Assembly: GCF_027587375.1 (NCBI RefSeq)
Contig: NZ_JAMXIC010000012.1
Location: 4,133-68,132, forward strand
DNA length: 64,000 nucleotides
Direction: 5' to 3'
DNA from: Arthrobacter sp. B2a2-09
Lineage (GTDB): Bacteria > Actinomycetota > Actinomycetes > Actinomycetales > Micrococcaceae
The translations under genes were made by a program, and so were the position numbers. Under the pieces are notes generated by a model. It made no database searches. It had not been told where the DNA came from and was given only the letters and a program-made list of their open reading frames with translations. Shown in pieces: positions 25,807-33,801 of this stretch; positions within the stretch are counted from its first letter, which is position 1; every line of letters starts with the position of its first letter.

Positions 25807-26742
25807 ATGTACGTCGTCACAGGAGCAGGCCCCGTCGGATGGACCGTTGCCGAGCAACTCGCAGACCGCGGAGAACAGGTGCGCGTCCTGACACGCTCAG
25901 GCAGCGGCCCGGACCACCCGCTGGTCGAAAAGCTTCGCGTGGACGTCTCGGACCCGGCCAAGTTGGCGCGAGCCTTCGATGGCGCCGCGGCCGTTTTCCA
26001 CTGCATCCATGGTTCTGCCTACCGGGCCAAAGCCTGGGCGGCCGAGCTTCCCGGTGCAGAGCAAGTGGTGATGGACGCCGCTGTGGCGGCGGGCGCCGTC
26101 GTCGTCTTCCCGGAGAGCCTCTACTCCTACAGCGAGCCGGACAAGACCATCACTGAAAGCAGCCCGCGCGAAGCGGCCGGTGGCAAGCGCGGGATCCGTT
26201 CCGCCCTGCTGAAGGCCCGGCAAGCCCACCCGGCGAATACCGTCAGCGTGGTGGCGGGCGATTTCTTCGGGCCGCGGGCCCGCTTGGCGCACGCCGGCGA
26301 GCGCATGGTCCCCATGGTCCTCAAGGGCAAGCCGGTCCAGGTTCTCGGAAGCGCCCAGCAGCCCCACTCTTTCACCTACGTCCCGGATCTTGCAGCAGCC
26401 ATGATCGCCGCGGCCGAAAAGCCCGAACTCTGGAACTCGGTGCTGCACGCCCCCACGGGTCCGGCAATGACGATGCGGGAAATTGCGGACAACTTCGCGC
26501 GCTCGGCCGGCGTTCCCGAACCGAAGCTGAGTGTGGTTCCAGGCTGGCTGCTCCGGATCCTTGGCCTGTTTTCAACCGACATGCGCGAGCTGGCCGAAAT
26601 GTTGTACCAGTTCGAGCGGCCGTTCGTCATGGATTCCACTGTGAGCCAGGCCAAGCTCGGGCTGGAACCGACGCCGCTTTCGGACGCGATGGCGACGACC
26701 GTGGCCTGGTGGCGGGATCAGGAAGCCGTGGCTGCCCGCTGA
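25807..26742 (+). CDS. NAD-dependent epimerase/dehydratase-family (SDR) protein
   Basis: A 311-aa extended or atypical short-chain dehydrogenase. The nucleotide-binding motif VVTGAGPVGWTVAEQLADRG is at the N-terminus, and DFFGPRARLAHAGERM is seen in the middle. The catalytic Tyr-x3-Lys is not obvious (SLYSYSEPDKTI is the nearest), so it may be an NmrA-like atypical member. ATG 25807 with an AAGTGAG-like site was chosen over GTG 25795. It is controlled by the divergent TetR gene and overlaps the MMPL gene tail to tail by 25 bp. Confidence 0.8.
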   Translation: MYVVTGAGPVGWTVAEQLADRGEQVRVLTRSGSGPDHPLVEKLRVDVSDPAKLARAFDGAAAVFHCIHGSAYRAKAWAAELPGAEQVVMDAAVAAGAVVVFPESLYSYSEPDKTITESSPREAAGGKRGIRSALLKARQAHPANTVSVVAGDFFGPRARLAHAGERMVPMVLKGKPVQVLGSAQQPHSFTYVPDLAAAMIAAAEKPELWNSVLHAPTGPAMTMREIADNFARSAGVPEPKLSVVPGWLLRILGLFSTDMRELAEMLYQFERPFVMDSTVSQAKLGLEPTPLSDAMATTVAWWRDQEAVAAR

Positions 26743-28922
26743 GTTTCGCCCATCGCCTGGTCCTCATCCGAGGATCCATGGCCCAAACGTCCCGGCCACC
26801 AAATCCGCCGGCCGATGTCGTAGGACAGGGCGGGCACCAACAGCGAGCGCACGATCGTGGTGTCGAGCAGCACCCCGAACGCGACAATAAAAGAGATCTG
26901 CGCAAGGAAGAGGATCGGAATGACCCCTAGGGCGGCAAAGGTTGCGGCAAGAACGACGCCGGCCGAGGTAATCACCCCGCCGGTGGCACCAAGCCCCTTC
27001 AAGATACCGGCCCGGGTTCCGCTGAGCATCGACTCCTCCCGGACACGGGTCATGAGGAAGATGTTGTAGTCAACGCCGAGTGCCACGAGGAACACAAAAC
27101 CGAAAAGCGGAACCGAGGCATCCGCCCCGGGGAATCCAAACACATGGTTGAACACCCAGGCCGAGACACCCAACGCTGCCGCATAGGACAGCACTACGGT
27201 GCCGATCAGCAATAGTGGCGCCAGGACCGCCCGCAGCAGTGCCATGAGCACCAACAGGATGACCGCCAAGACGATCGGGATGATGCGCCACAAATCAGAC
27301 TGCGCGCTGGCGTTGGTGTCCGCGGCAGTGGCTGTGGTTCCTCCCACCAGGGTCCCTGGCGCCTTGTCATGCAGCTTCTGCCGGAGCGTGGCGACGGTCT
27401 GCTCGGCCTTGGCCGAATCGGCCTCCGAGGACAAGGTGGCATTGATCAGCACCCGGCCGTCCCGCACCAAGGGGGCAGCGTCCGTCGCCGGTTCCGCCAG
27501 CGGGCGGACGCCGGAATCCGGTTGAGCGGCAACCACGGATGCATCCGAAATGCCTTCCTGGGCTTTGACTTCGGCAAGCACCACGGCTGCCGCCTTTTCC
27601 TCAGCCACAACCACCACCGGGCTTCCTGCACCGGCGGGATAATGCCGGCCCAGAGCCGCCTGGCCGTCCACTGCCTCGGATTTGCCCAGGATGAGTGCCG
27701 ACTCCGGAACACCGCTGGCTTGGAGTTGCGGCAGGCCCGAGGCGCAGACCACCAAAATGGCAGCTGCGCTCAGCCATACGGCCTTGGGCCGCTTGGCTAT
27801 GATGCTTGCCAGAATCCTCCAGACTCGGGGAATGTCGGAGTTGGCCGGGTTCGCGGCCGGGCTCTTGTTCGGGGTTCGCGGCCAAAATGCGGACCTGCCG
27901 AGCAAGCCAAGGGCCGCGGGAAGCAGCGTCAGGCTGGCCAACATTGAAAAGCCGATTCCGATTGCGCCAATTGGCCCCAGTCCGCGGTTTGAATTCAGTT
28001 CCGAGAAGAGCAGGCAAAGCAACGCCAGGGCGACCGTCGTCCCGGATGCCAGGATGGCCCCAAAGCTACCCTTGTAGGCGCGTCCCACCGCGGACCACTT
28101 GTTCGACGCGTGGCCCAGGGCCTCGCGGTAACGGGCCACAAAGAGGAGGGCATAGTCAGTGGCTGAGCCGACCACCAGGATGGACAGGATCCCTTGGCTT
28201 TGTCCCGTCAATTGGATTGCGCCCGCCTTCGCCAAGGCAAAGACCACCAGAATGGAGCCGCAAAGCGCGAAGACTGCGGTAAGCAGCACCACGAACGGCA
28301 GCACCACGGATCGGTAGACGGCCAGCAGGATCACCAGCACGGCACCAAGTGCCGCGAAGAGTAGTATCCCGTCGATGCCGCCAAAAGCGTTGACCAAATC
28401 AGCGAGGAAGCCCGCCGGTCCGGTCACGTAGGTGGTTGTTCCAGCGGGAAGCCCCGCCCCCTCTACATAGCCCGTCGCCATTGCGCGAAGCGCTTGGATG
28501 CTCCCTTTGACCCTGTTTCCTTCCTCCACCGGGACGATGAACTGCGCCGCCTTGCCATCCGCGGAGGGAATCGGGCCCGCCGCCGACGTCGAATGGCTGA
28601 CCCCGTCGACGGCAGACAGTTGGGTGCCGAGGGATGCCAATCCGGCCAGTTGAACGGGGGAAAGCTTCTCAGGAGACTCGATCAACACCACCGCGGGAAC
28701 ACTGCCGCCGGAAGTGAACTTGCTTTGCCATTGACGGGCTTCGGTGGATTCGGCGCTGGCCGGCAGGAAGGACGCTTGGTCGTTGCTGGACACCTCGCTG
28801 AGCTTCCCAAAGGTAGGGCCGCCGATTCCGCCGACCACCATCCACGCCACCAGCGACAGCACCGCTCCCGCCAACCACAACCGCGAACTGCTTCGCCGGC
28901 CGGCTCCAGGCCGTTTGTCCAT
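26718..28922 (-). CDS. MMPL/RND-family exporter
   Basis: A 734-aa exporter with about 11-12 hydrophobic spans in the MMPL pattern: one N-terminal span, a large extracellular loop, five or so spans, then the same again. The signature regions SQGILSILVVGSATDYALLFVARYREAL and LGVDYNIFLMTRVREE carry the membrane Asp/Tyr pairs expected for proton coupling. It is likely to export lipids or drugs. ATG 28922 was chosen because GAAGGG precedes it; an earlier ATG at 28952 would lie on top of the transcription start. The divergent MarR gene is its probable regulator. Confidence 0.92.
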   Translation of the reverse strand: MDKRPGAGRRSSSRLWLAGAVLSLVAWMVVGGIGGPTFGKLSEVSSNDQASFLPASAESTEARQWQSKFTSGGSVPAVVLIESPEKLSPVQLAGLASLGTQLSAVDGVSHSTSAAGPIPSADGKAAQFIVPVEEGNRVKGSIQALRAMATGYVEGAGLPAGTTTYVTGPAGFLADLVNAFGGIDGILLFAALGAVLVILLAVYRSVVLPFVVLLTAVFALCGSILVVFALAKAGAIQLTGQSQGILSILVVGSATDYALLFVARYREALGHASNKWSAVGRAYKGSFGAILASGTTVALALLCLLFSELNSNRGLGPIGAIGIGFSMLASLTLLPAALGLLGRSAFWPRTPNKSPAANPANSDIPRVWRILASIIAKRPKAVWLSAAAILVVCASGLPQLQASGVPESALILGKSEAVDGQAALGRHYPAGAGSPVVVVAEEKAAAVVLAEVKAQEGISDASVVAAQPDSGVRPLAEPATDAAPLVRDGRVLINATLSSEADSAKAEQTVATLRQKLHDKAPGTLVGGTTATAADTNASAQSDLWRIIPIVLAVILLVLMALLRAVLAPLLLIGTVVLSYAAALGVSAWVFNHVFGFPGADASVPLFGFVFLVALGVDYNIFLMTRVREESMLSGTRAGILKGLGATGGVITSAGVVLAATFAALGVIPILFLAQISFIVAFGVLLDTTIVRSLLVPALSYDIGRRIWWPGRLGHGSSDEDQAMGETQRAATAS

Positions 28923-28957
28923 GATGCCCGCACCCTTCGTAATTACTTCCATGACGA

Positions 28958-29007
28958 AATATATCTACCATGGAGATAATTGGTCAATGGGATCTCGGTG
29001 GGATAAT
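28958..29007. promoter_or_regulatory. overlapping divergent promoters of the MMPL and MarR genes, with palindrome
   Basis: Minus strand: -35 TTGACC (28982-28987) and a -10 near TATATT (28958-28963) drive the MMPL gene. Plus strand: TTGGTC (28980-28985) and GATAAT (29002-29007), 16 bp apart, drive marR. TATCT-N7-AGATA (28962-28978) sits between the -35 and -10 of the MMPL promoter, a good place for MarR to repress. Confidence 0.55.
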
Positions 29008-29027
29008 TTGAGGCTGAAGGAGGCCTC

Positions 29028-29564
29028 ATGGATGACAACCAGCACGTTCGGTCCGCAGCTGTACTCCTCGGGCTACTCCAGCAGTTCACGGTCGAAACGG
29101 AGCGCTACGTGGAGGCCGTGAGCGATCGCCACCACCTCCATCGAACGGACCTGAATGCATTGGCGGCAATGGTGGCTGCCGCCCGGGAGGGCAAGACCAT
29201 GACTCCCGGGGCGCTCAGGGAAGCACTCAACCTGAGCTCGCCGGCAACAACTGCGCTTGTGGACCGGCTCGACCGGGCAGGCCATCTGGCACGCCGCCGC
29301 AGCGAAAAGGACCGCCGGCAGGTTCATCTGGAGATGACTGATTCCGCACGCGCTACCGGCAGCGAATTATTCTCTCCCCTGGCCGGCGCCATCACCCCGG
29401 TAATTGACGCACTTTCGCCGGAAGAACTCCACGTAGTCATGACTTTCATGCAAGGCGTCATCGAGGCCACCATGACGGCCCGCCACGATGTCACGCCAAA
29501 CATCCAACCATCGAATGGAGTTATTCCTGAGGCCCCAGTGACTCACAGGCCATTGCGGGAGTAA
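29028..29564 (+). CDS. MarR-family transcriptional regulator
   Basis: A 178-aa MarR-type winged-helix repressor. The DNA-binding region reads MTPGALREALNLSSPATTALVDRLDRAGHLARRRSEKDRRQVHLEMT, with the family's DRR wing. GAAGGAGG lies a few nt before ATG 29028. It is divergent from the MMPL exporter, a common exporter/regulator pair. It ends 17 bp before the injection-system operon; read-through from marR into that operon is possible. Confidence 0.92.
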   Translation: MDDNQHVRSAAVLLGLLQQFTVETERYVEAVSDRHHLHRTDLNALAAMVAAAREGKTMTPGALREALNLSSPATTALVDRLDRAGHLARRRSEKDRRQVHLEMTDSARATGSELFSPLAGAITPVIDALSPEELHVVMTFMQGVIEATMTARHDVTPNIQPSNGVIPEAPVTHRPLRE

Positions 29565-29581
29565 CCTAGAGCACATCGGCT

Positions 29582-30277
29582 GTGCTGGACCACTTTGTGG
29601 ACTGGGGTGTCACCGTGGGTGTTGTGCGATCATCGTTGACCGAGCTCCTCGGGATACTTTCCGACGCCGTTTCGCCGGAGCGTGTCCGTTTCGATGACGG
29701 CTCCGAACCACTTACCGGCCAATCCACCGACGCACCTGTCACGGTCCACGCCGTCGCCATGAACAGGGTGGGCCGTTCCCGGCGGGAAGGGCCGCTGCTG
29801 GACCTTGAACTCAAAGTGGCAGTGGAATGCCACGGTCCCACTCAGCTGGACAACATGGAAAAGCTCCTGATTGCGATCGAGCAAAACACCCAGTACTCAG
29901 TGGTTTCCAGCGGAGAATTCCAGCCGGACGAATACGACTCCGGCATCCGCCAAGGCCTCGGTTTCCTGGTCCGCGTCCCCGTGGGAATCCGTCTCGACGA
30001 GCCTTCCGGCCCACCGGTCACTGAACCCCTCGTCGCCACCACCACCGTAGCCCGCCGTATCCACGGCAGGCTGGTCGACGTCCACAACAAAGGCATCCCC
30101 GACGCTTACATCCGCCCCCATTCGTCCGCCTCCGCCGTCGTGAGCGATCCCACCGGCCACTTCGAGGTCCTGGCCTCCGCGGACGAACTCCAGCACTTTG
30201 TCGTGGCAGTCCGCGGCACTGAACGTGAAGTCTCAGCAGACACGAGCAGCCTGCCGGTGATCATCCGGTGGGAGTGA
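29582..30277 (+). CDS. eCIS Pvc16-like terminator protein (DUF4255)
   Basis: A 231-aa protein of the DUF4255/Pvc16 family, which caps the end of contractile injection particles and ends tube growth. The N-terminal domain (residues 10-145) shows SLTELLGILSDAVSPERVRFDDG and LLIAIEQNTQYSV. From about residue 155 there is a carboxypeptidase-regulatory-like beta domain (RIHGRLVDVHNKGIPDAYIR). The start is GTG 29582. It lies inside a 6-bp inverted repeat (AGCACA-TCGGC-TGTGCT, 29570-29586), so the true start may be a later in-frame GTG such as 29597. First gene of the injection-system operon. Confidence 0.85.
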   Translation: MLDHFVDWGVTVGVVRSSLTELLGILSDAVSPERVRFDDGSEPLTGQSTDAPVTVHAVAMNRVGRSRREGPLLDLELKVAVECHGPTQLDNMEKLLIAIEQNTQYSVVSSGEFQPDEYDSGIRQGLGFLVRVPVGIRLDEPSGPPVTEPLVATTTVARRIHGRLVDVHNKGIPDAYIRPHSSASAVVSDPTGHFEVLASADELQHFVVAVRGTEREVSADTSSLPVIIRWE

Positions 30278-30290
30278 AAGGGAGCACACC

Positions 30291-31514
30291 ATGGCGAACT
30301 ACCAGGCGCCAGGAGTGTATGTACAAGAAGTGCCCAGCGGTGCGCGGTCGATCGGCCAGGTCAGCACCAGCATCGCCGGTTTTGTAGGAGTTTCCCCCGA
30401 TCCCTTGGCCCACCCGGATGAAGCACGGGTGCTGGACAACTGGACCCAGTTCGTGGACCAGTATGTTGGCAAAGCCACTCAAGGAACGCCACTGTCCAGC
30501 GCCGTCTTCGGATTCTTCGCCAACGGCGGCAGCCGCTGCTACGTGGTCAATATCGGTACCGGCGGCAGCCTCACCGGCACCGCCGCGAAGCCCACCGGGG
30601 TCACGTTGTTCGAAGCGATCGACGACATCTCGATGGTGGCCGCCCCCGGATACGCCGACGCCGAAGCGTACGCCGCCCTGCAGGCCCACGTGGAGCATCC
30701 CTTGCGCCAGGACCGCATGGCGATCATGGACACCCCGGAGAAAGTGGACGACGTCGGAGCCCTCACCCGGGCGGCGACGTCCGGTGTGCCGGACGCGCCG
30801 AAGTCCACCGACGCGAAAGCGGACGACGACAAACAGGACGCACTCGGCGCTCCCCAGTCCCCCGGTGGCTACACGGCCCTGTACTTTCCGTGGATCGTCA
30901 TGACGGACCCGGTGTCCGGCAAGAAGGTGACCCAGCCGCCGTCGGGCCATGTTGCCGGGGTGTGGGCGCGCGTGGACGCGACACGCGGAGTCCACAAGGC
31001 GCCCGCCAACGAACCCATCCAAGGGGCGCTGGACCTGGTCCGGCGGGTCAGCCGAGGCGAACAGGAAGTGCTGAACCCGGCCGGGGTGAACTGCATCCGC
31101 TATTTCCCGGGCGAAGGCATCCGCATTTGGGGTGCCCGGACCAAGGCACCCGAGGCCAGTGAATACCGCTACGTCAACGTCCGCAGGCTGACCAACATGA
31201 TCAAGGAATCCGTGGCGGACGGCACGCGCTGGGTGGTCTTTGAACCCAACGACCACACGTTGTGGAAGTCCATCCGCCGCGACATCGGCGCATTCCTGAC
31301 CAATGTGTGGCGGGACGGGGCGCTGTTGGGCACTACTCCCCAACAGGCCTTCTTTGTGAAATGCGACGAAGAAACCAACCCGCCCGAAGTCCGCGATGCG
31401 GGGCAGGTTGTCACCCTGATCGGCATCGCACCCGTCAAACCCGCCGAATTCGTGATCTTCAAGCTCATGCAGTCGGCCGACAACACCAGCGAGACAGAGA
31501 GCGCAGGAGCCTGA
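30291..31514 (+). CDS. contractile injection system sheath protein
   Basis: A 407-aa tail sheath subunit, which contracts around the inner tube. The N-terminus (YQAPGVYVQEVPSGARSIGQ, STSIAGFVGV) and the C-terminus (AFFVKCDEETNPPE, then IGIAPVKPAEFVIFK) are the conserved contractile-sheath signatures. The middle (residues 155-190) is a charged insert rich in Lys and Asp. Only one sheath gene is present, where Photorhabdus PVC particles use three. It starts 14 bp after the Pvc16-like gene with a GGGAG site. Confidence 0.96.
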   Translation: MANYQAPGVYVQEVPSGARSIGQVSTSIAGFVGVSPDPLAHPDEARVLDNWTQFVDQYVGKATQGTPLSSAVFGFFANGGSRCYVVNIGTGGSLTGTAAKPTGVTLFEAIDDISMVAAPGYADAEAYAALQAHVEHPLRQDRMAIMDTPEKVDDVGALTRAATSGVPDAPKSTDAKADDDKQDALGAPQSPGGYTALYFPWIVMTDPVSGKKVTQPPSGHVAGVWARVDATRGVHKAPANEPIQGALDLVRRVSRGEQEVLNPAGVNCIRYFPGEGIRIWGARTKAPEASEYRYVNVRRLTNMIKESVADGTRWVVFEPNDHTLWKSIRRDIGAFLTNVWRDGALLGTTPQQAFFVKCDEETNPPEVRDAGQVVTLIGIAPVKPAEFVIFKLMQSADNTSETESAGA

Positions 31515-31515
31515 A

Positions 31516-32007
31516 ATGAGCACGCAGCCAAGCACCCCGGCCCCTGCTGCCCAACCCGGGAACGTGGTGGACCCGTACCGCGCCTACAACTTCAAACTCG
31601 TTATCCAAGGTGTGGTCCAGGGACACTTCACCAAGGTTGAAGGGCTCGGGCTGAAAATCGACCGCATCCTGTACCGCTCCGGTGGCGAAAACAGCACGGT
31701 CCGGGTCATCCCGGGCCAGGTTGAGTACACTCCAGTGACGCTCCGCTACGGGCTGACCGACTCCACCGAAATGCTGCAATGGTTGTTCAAGGCCGTCGAC
31801 GGGCATGTGGAGCGGCGCAACGTCTCCATCGCCATGCTCAATGACGCCGGCTCGGTGGAGGTGCGCCGCTGGAATTTGCTGGGCGCCTGGCCGTGCGACT
31901 GGTTCGGCGCCCCCTTGGATGCCCTCGGCAAGGACCTTGCCATCGAATCCCTGAGCATCGCGTACGACCGCTTGGAGCTCGATGATGCGCGCGCTCCCGG
32001 GGCCTGA
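31516..32007 (+). CDS. injection system inner tube protein (gp19/Hcp-like)
   Basis: A 163-aa tube subunit of the T4 gp19 family. Family marks are YRAYNFKLVIQGVVQGHFTKVEGL, VTLRYGLTDSTEMLQWL and RRWNLLGAWPCDWFGAPLDA. It polymerises into the hollow tube driven out by the sheath. It begins 2 nt after the sheath stop codon. Only one tube gene is present, against two or three in PVC-type clusters, so one protein may form both the tube body and its baseplate end. Confidence 0.95.
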   Translation: MSTQPSTPAPAAQPGNVVDPYRAYNFKLVIQGVVQGHFTKVEGLGLKIDRILYRSGGENSTVRVIPGQVEYTPVTLRYGLTDSTEMLQWLFKAVDGHVERRNVSIAMLNDAGSVEVRRWNLLGAWPCDWFGAPLDALGKDLAIESLSIAYDRLELDDARAPGA

Positions 32008-33016
32008 TGGGTGGAGGCCCCGGAACCCGTGGCGCCGCTCGGCGGCGCGGCTGCTGAGGGAACTCGCGGAAAGGCTGGAACCGCCGCCGCATCCTGACGC
32101 CGAGTCGGGTGCCGGGGCTGCCGAAGCCGTTGGAACGGAGCGCGGAGTTGGAATACAGCGCCCGACGTCGGTGCGCAGACTGGACATATCCGGCGCGCCG
32201 GAGCATTGGATCCGGTTGTTGCGCGACGCCGGTCTCGTCCCATCCCCACCCAACCCTCGCTCACATATACCCCCCTCCCCACCCAACGCTCGCTCACATA
32301 TACCCCCAACCCAACCCAACCCTCGCTCACATCCACAGGAATCGCGTGCCGGCCGGACCACCGAGCCCGGCAGTTCAAGCTCGCTCCGAACCGGACCCGA
32401 GCGGATGCCAGCCCCAGGGACAATCTCGGAACGGTGGCCCCTGATCCGCCTGGGGCCGTCGCCCTCACCGCGAGTGACCGAAGGCCCGACGGCGGCACCC
32501 GACAACCCGCGGACCGCGCCTCACCCGCGACTGTGGCTGCGTCCGCCCCATGGCAGCTCTGCGGAGCTCAGACCCTTTTCCGCGGACCACGCGATCACCT
32601 GCACCACGCCCCGCCCTGATGAACCACAGAGTCCGGCCGTACAACGCCAGACTGCATTGTCCCTGCCGGCCCAGCCTCCGGTTGCTCCCTTTCCCAACGC
32701 CCACTCAACGACGCCAGAGCCGCAACCCACCCCCAAGCTCACTGCACCGGCTCCGCAAGTGGCGAGTCCCGCCGTCGTCGGCTCCGAAACTTCGGACCAG
32801 CGTCCGAGCCCGGCGCCACACCAAGAACACCATCCCCGAGAGCACCAAGCCCCAGGCCACCCAAGCACAACCCCGGAGCGCGCGTCGGCGGCACCACTCA
32901 CCGGAAACTGGCCGGAATTGGCCCCACGCCCCGCGCCTCAGCCAACGGTGGAAACATCAGCAACGGCGGCGATAGCCCGCGCAGCCCGGCTGAGTAACGA
33001 ACAGCTGGCGGTCTGA
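31982..33016 (+). CDS. proline-rich protein of the injection-system operon, function unknown
   Basis: A 344-aa protein with no recognised domain. Residues 1-35 are Arg/Leu-rich and could form a helix (RSAARLLRELAERLEP). Residues 85-310 are disordered: rich in Pro, Ser, Thr and His. Residues 90-120 carry three 11-residue repeats of the type PNPRSHIPPSP. The C-terminal 25 residues are Ala-rich (AIARAARLSNEQLAV). It overlaps the tube gene by 26 bp and ends 1 bp before the LysM gene. Position suggests a replacement for the small Pvc6-like protein or a linker, but this is only positional. Amino-acid bias alone could also come from a GC-rich reading frame; the operon spacing is what argues it is real. 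Confidence 0.6.
   Translation: MMRALPGPDGWRPRNPWRRSAARLLRELAERLEPPPHPDAESGAGAAEAVGTERGVGIQRPTSVRRLDISGAPEHWIRLLRDAGLVPSPPNPRSHIPPSPPNARSHIPPTQPNPRSHPQESRAGRTTEPGSSSSLRTGPERMPAPGTISERWPLIRLGPSPSPRVTEGPTAAPDNPRTAPHPRLWLRPPHGSSAELRPFSADHAITCTTPRPDEPQSPAVQRQTALSLPAQPPVAPFPNAHSTTPEPQPTPKLTAPAPQVASPAVVGSETSDQRPSPAPHQEHHPREHQAPGHPSTTPERASAAPLTGNWPELAPRPAPQPTVETSATAAIARAARLSNEQLAV
32249..32340 (+). repeat. three 33-bp in-frame repeats inside the proline-rich gene
   Basis: Units start at 32249, 32282 and 32315 (period 33 = 11 codons). Each contains CAAC(C/G)CTCGCTCACAT. That core is also the core of the intergenic repeats at 42087-42217. Confidence 0.88.
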
Positions 33017-33017
33017 G

Positions 33018-33776
33018 ATGGAACGGGTCGCTTTCCTGATCGAGGACACCGGGGAGCACCTTGGTTGCCTGCTCAATCCCGAGACGGTGGTCATGTCACG
33101 GACGGCCGGTGTGGAGCCGCGACGCTCGGCGGGTGGCAAGCTGACCGGAACGGGCCTCGCGGACGATCCCTTGCTCTTCACGGGCGGCGGGCACACCGAG
33201 CTTCGCCTGGATCTCCTGTTCGACGTCGACCTCGCGCCGGCGTCGCTCCATGTCCAGGACGTCCGCCAGATGACCCGGCCCATCTGGGCTCTCGCGGAGA
33301 ATTCGGCCGAGGTGGAAAGGCAGCGCCGGCCGCCGTCGGTCCGGTTCGTCTGGGGGCGGGCATGGAATGTCCCCGGGATCGTGACCGAAGTGGCCGAGCG
33401 CTTTGACCGCTTTTCGCCGGATGGCTCGCCCTTGCGCTCGTGGATGCGCATGGTTTTCGTGCGTGTCGGGCAGAGTGCGGACCAAGAAGGCGGCGAGAAC
33501 TATGAGCTCGCCCAGCGGCTCCCGACGGTGGACCTGACGGCGCCACCCGTGGATACCCTCGCGGTGGGCGGCGACGGCAGCACCGACAGGGATGCAACAG
33601 CGCCCGACGGCGGCGAGGTGCTTCCGGAGGTCCCGCCGGGTGAGCTGGGACGCCTCAGCCTGGCCGCCTTCGGGACGCCTCTGTTGTGGAAGCTGCTGCT
33701 GGAGTACAACAACATCGACGATCCGGCACATTTCAACGGCCCCCTTGCCGTTCCCCCGGTTGGCGAGGCGCCATGA
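33018..33776 (+). CDS. LysM-containing baseplate protein of the injection system
   Basis: A 252-aa protein of the eCIS LysM baseplate type (Pvc7/gp53-like). The N-terminus (VAFLIEDTGEHLGCLLNPETVVMSR) and the strand HTELRLDLLFDVDLAP fit that group. The C-terminal 45 residues, LGRLSLAAFGTPLLWKLLLEYN and NIDDPAHFNGPLAVPPVG, form a LysM-like module. It links tube to baseplate in related systems. It starts 1 bp after the preceding stop. Confidence 0.87.
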   Translation: MERVAFLIEDTGEHLGCLLNPETVVMSRTAGVEPRRSAGGKLTGTGLADDPLLFTGGGHTELRLDLLFDVDLAPASLHVQDVRQMTRPIWALAENSAEVERQRRPPSVRFVWGRAWNVPGIVTEVAERFDRFSPDGSPLRSWMRMVFVRVGQSADQEGGENYELAQRLPTVDLTAPPVDTLAVGGDGSTDRDATAPDGGEVLPEVPPGELGRLSLAAFGTPLLWKLLLEYNNIDDPAHFNGPLAVPPVGEAP

Positions 33777-33801
33777 AGAGTCCCGGGAAAGGCCCAGTTC
33801 G

